Positions 16,060-24,695 of a stretch of DNA of 64,000 nt are shown here, in pieces. The position numbers and the translations under genes were made by a program. The stretch comes from an uncultured Opitutia bacterium (GTDB lineage Bacteria; Verrucomicrobiota; Verrucomicrobiia; Opitutales; Opitutaceae): positions 1-64,000 of the forward strand of contig CAIQQB010000018.1 of the NCBI GenBank assembly GCA_903873805.1. The letters are read 5' to 3'. Every line of letters starts with the position of its first letter. Position 1 is the first letter of the stretch. The notes beneath the pieces are model-generated. The model was given only the letters and a program-made list of their open reading frames with translations, was not told the DNA's origin and ran no database searches.

Positions 16060-18033
16060 ATGAAACGCCCATGTCCCGCCCTCGCGGTTTCCCTGCTCCT
16101 GCCTGCCCTCGCCCTGTTCGCCGCCCCGGTCCTCCGCTCGGCCGAAACCGCCGCGAGCGTCACGATTGACGCGGGCCAGCCCGGCCACGCCGTCAGCCCG
16201 CTGCTCCACGGCATCTTCTTTGAGGACATCAACTATGGCGCTGACGGCGGCCTCTACGCCGAGCTCGTGCAAAACCGCTCCTTCGAGCACGACGAACACC
16301 TGTTTGGCTGGGCAACCGTCAGCCGCACCGGCGCCGACGGCGCCGTGAGCATCGAGACCGCCAGTCCGGTCAACGCGAAAAACCCGCACTACGCCCGACT
16401 CACCGTCCGCACCACCGGCAAGGGCTTCGGCCTGGCCAACGACGGCTACGGTGGCATCGCATTGAAGCAGGCGGAGAACTATTTCGTCAGCCTCCGCGCG
16501 CGCGGCACCACGCCGCTGCAGGTGGTTCTGGAAGACGAGACCGGCCGGCCACTCGGCAAGTGCCAGTTCGACGCCCCCGGGGCGGACTGGAAGCAGCTCG
16601 ATGCCACCGTCCGCAGTTCCGGCACGACCGCGCACGCGCGGCTGGTGGTGCTCGCCACCGCCGCGGGCCAGGCCGACCTCGATGTCGTGTCGCTGTTTCC
16701 CGAGCACACCTGGAAGAACCGCCGCAACGGTCTGCGCGCCGACCTCGTGCAACTGCTCGCCGACCTGCACCCCGCGTTCCTCCGTTTCCCGGGCGGCTGC
16801 ATTGTCGAGGGCAAGAACCTCGCCAACCGCTACCAGTGGAAGAACACCATCGGCGACGTCGCCGAACGCGTGCAGAACTGGAACCGCTGGCAGGACGCCG
16901 TCAGCCTGACGGCCCCGGAATATTACCAGACCTACGGGCTGGGCTTCTACGAGTATTTCCTGCTCTGCGAGGACATCGGCGCGGAGCCGCTGCCCATTCT
17001 CAATTGCGGCATGAGCTGCCAGTTTCAGGACAAGGAGTTCGTCTCGCTCGACCAGCTCGATCCCTACGTGCAGGACGCGCTCGACCTGATCGAATTCGCC
17101 AACGGACCCGTCACCAGCGTCTGGGGTGCGAAACGCGCGGCGTTCGGCCACCCGGCGCCGTTCAACCTCAAGCTGCTCGGCGTGGGCAATGAGCAGTGGG
17201 GCGAAGACTATTTCGTGCGCTATCCGATCTTCTACAAGGCCATCAAGGCGAAGTATCCGGACCTCAAAATCGTCACCGGCGCGGGCCCGGGGGTGGATGC
17301 CGGCGACTTCGCCCGGTACAAGCTCGCCTGGGACAAGTTCAAGAGCGGCACGCCGGCCGACATCGTGGACGAACATTTCTACCGCTCGCCCCAATGGTTC
17401 CTCGACAACGCGACCCGCTACGACACGCAGGACCGCAACGGCCCGAAGATCTTCGCCGGCGAGTTCGCCGCCCACGACGGTGTCGCCAAGCGCAACAGCC
17501 TCCGCGCCGCCCTCGCCGAGGCCGCCGTCATGACCGGCTTCGTGCGCAACAGCGACATCGTCGCGATGTCCTCCTATGCGCCGCTCTTTGCCAAGGCGGG
17601 CGCGTGGCAGTGGAACCCCGACCTCATCTGGTTCGACAACACGCGCGCCTACGGTTCGCCGTCCTACTACGTGCAGCAGCTGTTCAGCCGCAACCGGCCG
17701 GACGTCGTGCTGCCCACCGCCGTCACTGCCCCCGCGCATTCGCTCTACGCCGTCGCCGGTCGCGACGACCGCACCGGTGAAACCGTGGTGATGCTCGTCA
17801 ACCCGACCAACGCCCCACTGCCGGCGGCGATCAGCCTGCACGGCGCCGCCCCTGGCCCGCTGCACGGCCGCGCCATCGTGCTCACCTCGGCCAGCGCCAA
17901 TGACGAGAACACCTTCGAAAATCCGACCAAGGTCGCGCCGCAGGAGGAGGAGTTCTCCGCACCCGCGGCGGACTTTGCCCGCACCCTGCCCGCCAATTCG
18001 CTCACCGTGCTCCGGCTCAAGAACGCCCCATGA
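16060..18033 (+). CDS. alpha-L-arabinofuranosidase, GH51 (secreted)
   Basis: About 657 residues; releases terminal L-arabinofuranose from arabinan and arabinoxylan. Signal peptide MKRPCPALAVSLLLPALALF, then the N-terminal segment ASVTIDAGQPGHAVSPLLHG with GIFFEDINYGADGGLYAELV, a beta-sandwich insert at about residues 95-210, and the TIM barrel. The acid/base glutamate is in GVGNEQWGE near residue 376 and the nucleophile in FAGEFAAHDG near residue 467. ATG 16060 is preferred to the GTG at 16039 because it begins the signal peptide. The stop overlaps the next gene's start (ATGA). First gene of the arabinan cluster that ends at the terminator at 22883. Confidence 0.93.
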   Translation: MKRPCPALAVSLLLPALALFAAPVLRSAETAASVTIDAGQPGHAVSPLLHGIFFEDINYGADGGLYAELVQNRSFEHDEHLFGWATVSRTGADGAVSIETASPVNAKNPHYARLTVRTTGKGFGLANDGYGGIALKQAENYFVSLRARGTTPLQVVLEDETGRPLGKCQFDAPGADWKQLDATVRSSGTTAHARLVVLATAAGQADLDVVSLFPEHTWKNRRNGLRADLVQLLADLHPAFLRFPGGCIVEGKNLANRYQWKNTIGDVAERVQNWNRWQDAVSLTAPEYYQTYGLGFYEYFLLCEDIGAEPLPILNCGMSCQFQDKEFVSLDQLDPYVQDALDLIEFANGPVTSVWGAKRAAFGHPAPFNLKLLGVGNEQWGEDYFVRYPIFYKAIKAKYPDLKIVTGAGPGVDAGDFARYKLAWDKFKSGTPADIVDEHFYRSPQWFLDNATRYDTQDRNGPKIFAGEFAAHDGVAKRNSLRAALAEAAVMTGFVRNSDIVAMSSYAPLFAKAGAWQWNPDLIWFDNTRAYGSPSYYVQQLFSRNRPDVVLPTAVTAPAHSLYAVAGRDDRTGETVVMLVNPTNAPLPAAISLHGAAPGPLHGRAIVLTSASANDENTFENPTKVAPQEEEFSAPAADFARTLPANSLTVLRLKNAP

Positions 18034-19028
18034 AGCTCGGCCGATTGCTCCGCCTCGTTTCGGTTCTGACCGCCCCGCTGTTGCTCGCGGCCGCCGTCGC
18101 CGCCGCGGACAACGCCGCCGCACCCCAGCCCATCGACGTGTACCTGATCGGCGGCCAGTCCAACGCCACCGGCCAGGGCTATCTCAAAAACCTGCCCCCG
18201 GACTTCAAGATCGACACCCGGGTGCAGCTCTTCAACTCCGGCCGCCCGCACCTCAACAGCGGCGCCGCACCCCTCACCTGGGTGCCGCTCCGCCAGGCTT
18301 CCGAGACCCCCGACCGCTTCGGCCCCGAACTGGGACTCGGCAACCGGCTCCAGGAGTTGTTTCCCGCCCACCGGATCGCGCTGATCAAACACGCGCATTC
18401 CGGCACCGACCTCGTCCGCAACTGGGCGCCCGGCGAAAAAGCTGACGACCGCACCGGCTGGGGTCCGCAATGGATCACCTTTGTCGACACCGTGGACGCC
18501 GGCCTCAAGTCCCTGCGCGAGCAGGGCTATACCCCCACCCTGCGCGGCATGGTCTGGCAGCAGGGCGAGAATGACGCCGACAAAGGCGGCCCCGCCGCAT
18601 CCGAATACGGCCAGAACCTCGCCCATTTCATCGCCCGGGTGCGCGAACAGTTCCACGCACCCGACCTGCTCTTTGTTTACGGTTATGTTTATCCGCTCCC
18701 GCTGCCGCCGCCGCCCAAAACAGTGCCGGGCCGCGACGCGGTGCGTCAGGCCGAGCATGACGTCGATCAGAACTCCAGCTCGCCTCTCGCCGTCAAGGGC
18801 GCGTTCGTGATCGCGACCGATGACCTGAGCCACCGCGCCAACGATCCCGGCGTGGCCGCAAACCTGCGCAATGACCATCTCCATTTTGGCACCGCCGGCA
18901 TGTTGGAGCTGGGCCAACGCATGGCCGAAAAGCTGGCCCATCCCGGCACCGCCCAGCCGCCGACGCCCGGCGTGACACCCACCCCGCCGCCCGCGGCTGG
19001 GAACTCCACCGCGACCACCGGCCCGTGA
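18030..19028 (+). CDS. SASA-type (sialate O-acetylesterase-like) carbohydrate esterase
   Basis: 332 residues with signal peptide (LLRLVSVLTAPLLLAAAVAA). The SGNH/SASA fold is indicated by the nucleophile motif LIGGQSNATGQG near residue 42, GPELGLGNRL, LIKHAHSGTDL, GMVWQQGENDAD and the C-terminal NDHLHFGTAG with the catalytic histidine. Such enzymes deacetylate plant polysaccharides (CE6-like); next to GH51 and GH43-like genes, an acetylated pectin or xylan side chain is the likely substrate. The start overlaps the GH51 stop by 4 bp. The C terminus after residue 305 is a proline/threonine-rich tail. Confidence 0.85.
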   Translation: MKLGRLLRLVSVLTAPLLLAAAVAAADNAAAPQPIDVYLIGGQSNATGQGYLKNLPPDFKIDTRVQLFNSGRPHLNSGAAPLTWVPLRQASETPDRFGPELGLGNRLQELFPAHRIALIKHAHSGTDLVRNWAPGEKADDRTGWGPQWITFVDTVDAGLKSLREQGYTPTLRGMVWQQGENDADKGGPAASEYGQNLAHFIARVREQFHAPDLLFVYGYVYPLPLPPPPKTVPGRDAVRQAEHDVDQNSSSPLAVKGAFVIATDDLSHRANDPGVAANLRNDHLHFGTAGMLELGQRMAEKLAHPGTAQPPTPGVTPTPPPAAGNSTATTGP

Positions 19029-19106
19029 GCCGGCCGTTTGCGCCCTGCTTCACCAACCCGTTAACCTCCATCTCCGCGTCCACCACCCACCCCGCCCCAT
19101 ACCCCC

Positions 19107-20051
19107 ATGCGCTCCCGACTCCTCGCCGCCTCCGTCGTTTGCCTGTTGCTCGCTTTCACGCCCGCCCGCGCGGCGGACTACTTGTTCACCTACTTCACCG
19201 GCAACGGCGACGGCCTGCACCTCGCGGCCAGCAAGGACGGCCTCAAGTGGGAAGTGCTCAACGGCGGCAAGACCTACCTCACGCCCACGGTCGGCGGTAA
19301 ACTCATGCGCGACCCGTGCCTCCTGCTCGGACCCGACGGCGTGTTCCGCATGGTGTGGTCCTCCGGCTGGTATGAGAACTGTATCGGCTATGCGTCATCC
19401 AAGGATCTGATCACCTGGTCGGAAGAGCAAGCCGTCCCGGTGATGGCCGCCGAACCGACCGTGCGCAATTCCTGGGCGCCGGAGGTCGCTTACGACGAGA
19501 AAAAGCAGGAGTATCTCATCTTCTGGTCCTCGACCATTCCCGGCAAGTTTCCCGAAACCCAGGCCACCGGTGACAACGGTCTCAACCACCGGGTGTATTG
19601 CACCACGACCAAGGACTTCGTCACCTTCACCCCGACGCGGCTCTTCTACGAGCCCGGTTTCAACGTGATCGACGCCACGATGCTCCGCGCCAACGGCAAG
19701 TTCTACCTCGTCGTGAAGGACGAGACCATCCAGCCGGTGGCGAAGAAGAACCTGCGCCTCGCCAGCAGCGATAGCATCGACGGCCCGTTCTCCGCTGCGG
19801 GCGAACCGTTCAGCCCCCCGGGTGTGTGGGCCGAGGGCCCCACCGCGATCAAGATCGGCGACGACTACATCGTCTATTACGACATGTATCGGGATAAGAA
19901 ATACGGCGCCGTGCGCTCGAAGGACCTGAAGACCTGGGAGAACATCAGCTCCCAGCTGGCCTTCCCGCCCGGCACACCGCGCCACGGCACTGTCCTCGCC
20001 GTCCCCCCCGAGGTCGTCGCCCGGCTCCGCGCCGTTCCGGCGGCCAAGTAA
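19107..20051 (+). CDS. GH43-like glycoside hydrolase (secreted)
   Basis: 314 residues; signal peptide MRSRLLAASVVCLLLAFTPA. It shows the five-bladed propeller pattern of GH43/GH117-like proteins: YLFTYFTGNGDGLHLAASKD, KLMRDPCLLLGPDG, GYASSKDLITWSE, NSWAPEVAYDEKKQEYLIFW, GFNVIDATMLRANGKFYLVV and WAEGPTAIKIGDDY. Acidic residues at the expected strand positions (RDP, WAPE, AEGP) are consistent with catalysis. Likely releases arabinose from arabinan or a related glycan. Lies 78 bp after the esterase gene on the same strand. Confidence 0.85.
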   Translation: MRSRLLAASVVCLLLAFTPARAADYLFTYFTGNGDGLHLAASKDGLKWEVLNGGKTYLTPTVGGKLMRDPCLLLGPDGVFRMVWSSGWYENCIGYASSKDLITWSEEQAVPVMAAEPTVRNSWAPEVAYDEKKQEYLIFWSSTIPGKFPETQATGDNGLNHRVYCTTTKDFVTFTPTRLFYEPGFNVIDATMLRANGKFYLVVKDETIQPVAKKNLRLASSDSIDGPFSAAGEPFSPPGVWAEGPTAIKIGDDYIVYYDMYRDKKYGAVRSKDLKTWENISSQLAFPPGTPRHGTVLAVPPEVVARLRAVPAAK

Positions 20052-20100
20052 TCGTCCGAATCGTCGGCTCCGACGCCAACGGGTGCGTCCCTGTAGATTC

Positions 20101-20146
20101 CACGGGCAGGATGCCCGTGCCACGTGGCATGGGCATCCTGCCCGTG
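20101..20146. repeat. 46-bp near-perfect palindrome
   Basis: CACGGGCAGGATGCCCGTGC followed by CAC, mirrored by GTGGCATGGGCATCCTGCCC followed by GTG; a single mismatch over 23-bp arms. Lies in the 225-bp spacer between the GH43-like and GH2 genes. Confidence 0.85.
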
Positions 20147-20276
20147 TCAGAGGGAAGCCGCGCCAAAATAAATGACCTTGCCGCACAACCACGGCGGGCG
20201 ACTTTGCGGCTTGCGCGCCGGCCCGCACGAGCAAAGCTCAACCTCCGGTCTGCGCCCCCTTTTCCCCGTCCCTCCC

Positions 20277-22829
20277 ATGAACCCCATGCGCTCCATTGCC
20301 GCCCTGTGTCTCCTCGGCCTGATCAGCCCGCTCGCCGCCCAAACTGCCGGGCCCCGCGAACGGCTCAATTTTGACGCCAACTGGCGCTTCATCAAGGGCG
20401 ACCCCGAGGGCACCGGCACGGCGCTTTCCTACGCCACCCTCAAGGCCCAGCTCCTCGTCAACGCCCGCAGCGCCGACTTCGTCGTCCGCTCCTTTCCCGC
20501 GGGCGACGCCCAGCCCGGCCATGATGTGGCTTACGCCCAGCCCGCCTTCAACGACAGCGGCTGGCGCCAGCTCAACCTGCCGCACGACTGGGGCATCGAG
20601 GGTCCGTTTGACATGAAGCTCAACGGTAACACCGGCAAGCTCCCGTATTTCGGCACCGCTTGGTACCGCAAGACTTTCGCCGTCCCCGCGTCCGACGCCG
20701 GCAAGCGCATCTCGCTCGAGATCGACGGCGCCATGGCTTATGCCTCCGTCTGGTTGAACGGCGTCTTCATCGGCGGCTGGCCCTACGGCTACGCCTCGTT
20801 CGCCCTCGACCTGACGCCCCAGATCAAGCCCGGCGCCGACAACGTCCTCGCCATCCACCTCGACAACCCGAACAACTCCTCGCGCTGGTATCCCGGCGGC
20901 GGCATCTACCGCAACGTCTGGCTCGTCAAGACTTCGCCCGTCCATGTCGCCCACTGGGGCGCCTATGTCACCACCCCGGAAATCACCCCGGCCGCCGCTA
21001 CCGTGAACCTCCATGTCAGCGTCGACAACGAGTCCGACCCGACCGCCAGCACAACCGTGCGCGCCCAGATTTTCGCCGTCGGCCCCGACGGGCAGCTCAC
21101 CGGCCCCGCCCTCGCCTCGACCGCGTCGGCCAACCTCGCCATTGATGGCCACAGCACCAAGACCGCCGCCCTCACGGTCAGCCTGGCGCAACCCAATCTC
21201 TGGAATCTCGACCACCCGAATCTCTACGCCGCCGTCACCACCGTCACCCAGGACGGCCGCGAGGTTGACCGACTCCAGACCAAGTTCGGCATCCGCACGC
21301 TCAAGTTCGACCCCAACCAGGGTTTCCTGCTCAACGGCGAACACGTGCGCATCAACGGCGTCTGCAACCACTCCGACCTCGGGCCGCTCGGCAGCGTCAT
21401 CAACGTCCGCGGACTCGAGCGCCAGATCCAACTCCTCAAGGAAATGGGCGGGAATGCCATCCGAACGTCCCACAACATGCCATCGCCCGAGCTGCTCGAT
21501 CTGTGCGATCGCCTCGGCATGCTAGTGATGGACGAGTCATTTGACTGCTGGGCCCGCCAGAAGACCCAGAATGACTACCACCTGCTCTTCGCCGACTGGC
21601 ATGAGAAAGACATCCGCGCCGAGGTCCGCCGCGACCGCAACCATCCTTCGGTCTTCATGTACAGCGTCGGCAACGAAATTCCCGAGCAGGGCTCGCCCAC
21701 GGGCAACCAGATTCTGGCCGACCTGATCAAGTTCGTCCACCAGGAGGATCCCACCCGCCCGGTCACGACCGCCAACAACGGCAACGGGTTCACCGGCTTC
21801 TCCCCCGCCGAATACCTCTACGGCTTCAATTACAAGCCCACCCAGTATAACGGCTACCACCAGCGCAACCCCGAGGTCTTTGTCTTCGGCAGCGAGACCG
21901 CCTCCTGCGTCAGCACGCGCGGCTTCTACTTCTACCCGATAAGCGACAACAAGGGCCAGGGGGACGACAACAGCGTTTTCCAGGTGAACTCCTACGACCT
22001 CTCCGCGCCGGCCTGGGCCTGGCCGCCCGACGTCGAGTTCCGCGGTCTCGACTCCAGTCCGTTCACAGGGGGTGAGTTCGTCTGGACCGGTTTTGACTAT
22101 CTCGGCGAACCCACCCGCTCCGGCCGCGGCGCCGGCAATGCACCGTCCCGCAGTTCGTACTTCGGCATCATCGATCTCGACGGATTCAAGAAGGACCGGT
22201 TCTACATCTATCAGGCCCACTGGCGGCCCGACTTCCCCATGGCCCATCTCGTCCCCCAGAACTGGAACTGGAAGGGCGCCGACGGCGAAGTCACGCCGGT
22301 CCACGTTTACACCTCCGGGGATGAAGCGGAACTGTTCATCAACGGCGTTTCGCAGGGCCGCAAGAAGAAGGCCCCGCTCGAATACCGCATCCGCTGGGAT
22401 GACGTGAAATACCAGCCTGGCGAGCTCCACGTCGTCGCCTACAAGAATGGCGTCAAGCTGGCCGAGGACACCGTCAAAACCACCGGGGCCGCCGCCAAGG
22501 TCGCCATCGCGCCCGACCGCGCGACCATCGCCAGCGACGGCGCCGACCTCTCCTATGTGACCGTCAGCATTCAGGACTCCGCCGGCCTCACCGTGCCGGA
22601 CGCCATGAACAAGCTGCATTACGAAATCTCCGGACCCGGCGAAATCGTAGCGGTGGACAACGGCGATGCGACCAGCCTTGAACCGATCCAGGGCACATCA
22701 GACAGCAAGGCCTTCTACGGTCTCGCCCAGGTGATTGTCCGCGCCAAGGCCGGCCAGACCGGCACGATCACGCTCCGCGCCCAGTCAGACGGACTGACCG
22801 CGGCCTCGGTGGCGATCATGAGCAAGTGA
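20277..22829 (+). CDS. GH2 beta-galactosidase-like enzyme with DUF4982 region
   Basis: 850 residues from ATG 20277; signal peptide MNPMRSIAALCLLGLISPLA. Sugar-binding domain at about 25-220 (LNLPHDWGIEGPFD, TAWYRKTFAVPASDAGKRIS), Ig-like domain, then TIM barrel (GFLLNGEHVRINGVCNHSDL, GGNAIRTSHNMPSPELLDLC). Acid/base Glu in YSVGNEIPEQG near residue 467, nucleophile Glu in VFGSETASC near 538. A C-terminal DUF4982-like module (VHVYTSGDEAELFINGVSQG) and a further beta domain follow. Predicted to cleave beta-galactosides such as galactan or arabinogalactan branches. Last gene before a strong terminator. Confidence 0.9.
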   Translation: MNPMRSIAALCLLGLISPLAAQTAGPRERLNFDANWRFIKGDPEGTGTALSYATLKAQLLVNARSADFVVRSFPAGDAQPGHDVAYAQPAFNDSGWRQLNLPHDWGIEGPFDMKLNGNTGKLPYFGTAWYRKTFAVPASDAGKRISLEIDGAMAYASVWLNGVFIGGWPYGYASFALDLTPQIKPGADNVLAIHLDNPNNSSRWYPGGGIYRNVWLVKTSPVHVAHWGAYVTTPEITPAAATVNLHVSVDNESDPTASTTVRAQIFAVGPDGQLTGPALASTASANLAIDGHSTKTAALTVSLAQPNLWNLDHPNLYAAVTTVTQDGREVDRLQTKFGIRTLKFDPNQGFLLNGEHVRINGVCNHSDLGPLGSVINVRGLERQIQLLKEMGGNAIRTSHNMPSPELLDLCDRLGMLVMDESFDCWARQKTQNDYHLLFADWHEKDIRAEVRRDRNHPSVFMYSVGNEIPEQGSPTGNQILADLIKFVHQEDPTRPVTTANNGNGFTGFSPAEYLYGFNYKPTQYNGYHQRNPEVFVFGSETASCVSTRGFYFYPISDNKGQGDDNSVFQVNSYDLSAPAWAWPPDVEFRGLDSSPFTGGEFVWTGFDYLGEPTRSGRGAGNAPSRSSYFGIIDLDGFKKDRFYIYQAHWRPDFPMAHLVPQNWNWKGADGEVTPVHVYTSGDEAELFINGVSQGRKKKAPLEYRIRWDDVKYQPGELHVVAYKNGVKLAEDTVKTTGAAAKVAIAPDRATIASDGADLSYVTVSIQDSAGLTVPDAMNKLHYEISGPGEIVAVDNGDATSLEPIQGTSDSKAFYGLAQVIVRAKAGQTGTITLRAQSDGLTAASVAIMSK

Positions 22830-22882
22830 TTTCGGCTGCGGCGCTCCCTCCGCGCCGCCTTCCGCCAGCTGCTCTCTTCATG

Positions 22883-22911
22883 GGCCTCACGTCGCGTGAG
22901 GCCTTTTTATT
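22883..22911 (+). terminator. rho-independent terminator
   Basis: GGCCTCACG / CGTGAGGCC stem with a short loop followed directly by TTTTT, 53 bp after the GH2 stop codon. The best intrinsic terminator in the window; it closes the 16-22.8 kb glycosidase cluster. Confidence 0.9.
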
Positions 22912-22963
22912 TCCCCAGACTGTCCTCTCCCAGTGTATCCAATTTTGCAGAACAACTTAAGTG

Positions 22964-23015
22964 GTAGGGACGGCTCGGAGTGACGTCCGCGGACGCCTCG
23001 GAGTGACGTCCCTAC
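22964..23015. repeat. GTAGGGACGG family hairpin
   Basis: GTAGGGACGG ... GACGTCCCTAC with internal GTCCGCGGAC palindrome. Close copies at 26434-26485 and 29462-29513. This copy has a variant inner segment (CGGAGTGACGTC in both halves). Confidence 0.9.
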
Positions 23016-23062
23016 CAACATCGTCAATCTGTTCCAACTACCCCAGCTCACCGGCTCCCACC

Positions 23063-24541
23063 TTATCCGAGCCGGCGGAGGAGAAACGCACCTGCCCCGT
23101 CGTGCCCGTCGACCCACGGAAGGCTCACGACTTTCTGCTCCAGCTCGAAACGTCCACGCGTGTCGTGGAGAAACGACGCCACCACGTCCTCGTTCTCCTC
23201 CTCATCGATGCTGCAGGTGCTGTAGACGAGGCGTCCGCCGGGTGCGACCAGCCGCGCGGTCGCATGCAGCAACGCGAGCTGTTGCCCCGCGTGCTTCCGA
23301 AAATCCCCCGCCTGCAGCCGCCACTTCACATCCACGCGGTGCCGCATCACGCCGGAATTCGTGCAGGGCGCGTCCAGCAGCACCGCCGCGTATTCCGCGG
23401 GCAAGCCGTGTTCCTTGAATAATCCGGCGCCGCCCTGCAGCAGGTCGCCCTGCACCAGCGCCACCTCCACGCCCTGCACGCGCGCGAGGTTTTCCTTCAA
23501 CCGGTCGATGCGCGGCCCCGGAAGATCCACCGCCACCAGTTTGCCCGTCGTTGCCGCAACTTCCTCCGCTGTAGGCGGGGTGCCCCCACCCCGCTCCGAA
23601 GTTTCCGCCACTGAGGCCAGAGTTGGAGCCGCAACTGGGGCCAGCCCTGGGGCCGGGGCGCCCTCGCCCCGGTCTTTTCCCTTCGACGTCGCTGCCGGTG
23701 CCACCCGGCCGCCCCCATCCCTCATCGTATCCGTAATCAGCAAACTTTTCCCGCCGGGCGCCGCACAGGCATCAAGCACGGTTTCACCAGCCCGCGGCGC
23801 GAGCAACCCGACGGCCAGCCGCGTGCCCGGATCCTGCAAATAGATCTGCCCGCCCGTCAGCAGCGGCTTGATCTCGCCCCAGCGACCGCTCGGCACCTCG
23901 ACGAAACCCGGCCAGGCGGACGCCTTGAGCCAGGCCGGCGGTGGCGTGCCGGGCACGCGCCAGCGGGCGTAGACCGGCGCGGGCCGCTGGTTCCAGTCGA
24001 GCAACAACCGGGTGGACTCGGGACCAAAATGCACCAGCCAGCGCCGCACCAGCCATTCCGGATGGGAATAATACTCGGCCAGCACCGCGGCGTCAGCCAG
24101 CTTCGCCGGCGGTGGCGCGACGAGGGAGCCCGCAAGCTTGCGCACAACGGCGTTGACCAGCCGCGCCTCGGCGGGGCTGGTGAGAGTTTTGGTCTGCTCG
24201 ACGGCGTGATGGACAATCTTGGCGGTCTGACCGGCCTCCGCCGGACCCTCGGACGCCTCGATGAGCTCAAAGCCCGCGATAAACAGGACGGCACGGGTGG
24301 CGAAGCGCGGCGGATGGGCGATGAGCCGGCCGAGCGCGGCGTCGAGCCGGCCGAAATGGCGGATGACGCCGAACACCAGGTGCTGGCAGCGGGCGCGCTC
24401 CGGACCGGACAGTTCCCGCGGCAGCGTCTCGAGGAGGGCATCGATGCGTTCATGGCGTTCGAGCCAGGCCGCGACGAGCCAGGCGGCGGCGGGCCAGGCC
24501 CCGGAGAATTTTGCGGCGGCCGGTGCGGCGGGAAATGTCAT
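23063..24541 (-). CDS. rsmB: 16S rRNA (cytosine-967-C5)-methyltransferase RsmB-like
   Basis: 492 residues. N-terminal NusB-like helical domain (about 1-165, ERARCQHLVFGVIRHFGRLD), then a Rossmann methyltransferase: DACAAPGGKSLLITDT (SAM site), VDLPGPRIDRLKENLAR, and the two RNA m5C cysteines in LLDAPCTNSGVMRHRVD and VYSTCSIDEEENEDV. The order and residues fit RsmB. Between the SAM motif and GKLVAVDLPG there is a roughly 55-residue low-complexity insertion (about nt 23556-23720) encoded by GC-rich hairpin repeats; ordinary RsmB has a short turn there. The reading frame stays open, so the enzyme may still work. Confidence 0.88.
   Translation of the reverse strand: MTFPAAPAAAKFSGAWPAAAWLVAAWLERHERIDALLETLPRELSGPERARCQHLVFGVIRHFGRLDAALGRLIAHPPRFATRAVLFIAGFELIEASEGPAEAGQTAKIVHHAVEQTKTLTSPAEARLVNAVVRKLAGSLVAPPPAKLADAAVLAEYYSHPEWLVRRWLVHFGPESTRLLLDWNQRPAPVYARWRVPGTPPPAWLKASAWPGFVEVPSGRWGEIKPLLTGGQIYLQDPGTRLAVGLLAPRAGETVLDACAAPGGKSLLITDTMRDGGGRVAPAATSKGKDRGEGAPAPGLAPVAAPTLASVAETSERGGGTPPTAEEVAATTGKLVAVDLPGPRIDRLKENLARVQGVEVALVQGDLLQGGAGLFKEHGLPAEYAAVLLDAPCTNSGVMRHRVDVKWRLQAGDFRKHAGQQLALLHATARLVAPGGRLVYSTCSIDEEENEDVVASFLHDTRGRFELEQKVVSLPWVDGHDGAGAFLLRRLG
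23556..23720. repeat. hairpin repeats inside rsmB
   Basis: GTAGGCGGGGTGCCCCCACC at 23571 (continuing CCGC) is the reverse complement of the GCGGGGTGAGGGCACCCC-GCCTAC element seen at 26571, with one difference. A second stem, GCCGGGGCG/CGCCCCGG, follows near 23651. Together they encode the extra RsmB loop. Confidence 0.75.
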
Positions 24542-24600
24542 GCCGTCACCCTCACCCGGTGCCGCCTACTGGCAAGCTTTTGTGCACGAGCGTCAGCACT

Positions 24601-24623
24601 GTAGCCGGGGTCGATGACCCCGG
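24601..24623. repeat. truncated GTAGCCGGGGTC hairpin
   Basis: GTAGCCGGGGTC-GAT-GACCCCGG: left arm identical to the elements at 5577 and 26282, right arm cut short. Lies between the rsmB start and the 3' end of the next gene. Confidence 0.7.
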
Positions 24624-24695
24624 TCCGCGACGTTTGGAAATGTGCAGAGCCTCGCGGTGCAATCGGGACACCGGCAAGCCCTTCCAACGGCGCGG

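Noticed and set aside
15349-18123. 924-codon open frame antisense to the MBL and GH51 genes
   Set aside because: Its product is low-complexity and matches no family, while the opposite strand carries two clear genes with catalytic motifs. High GC at codon position 3 produces long antisense frames; the same applies to long frames opposite tig, araA, greA, the RND genes, mutS and rny.
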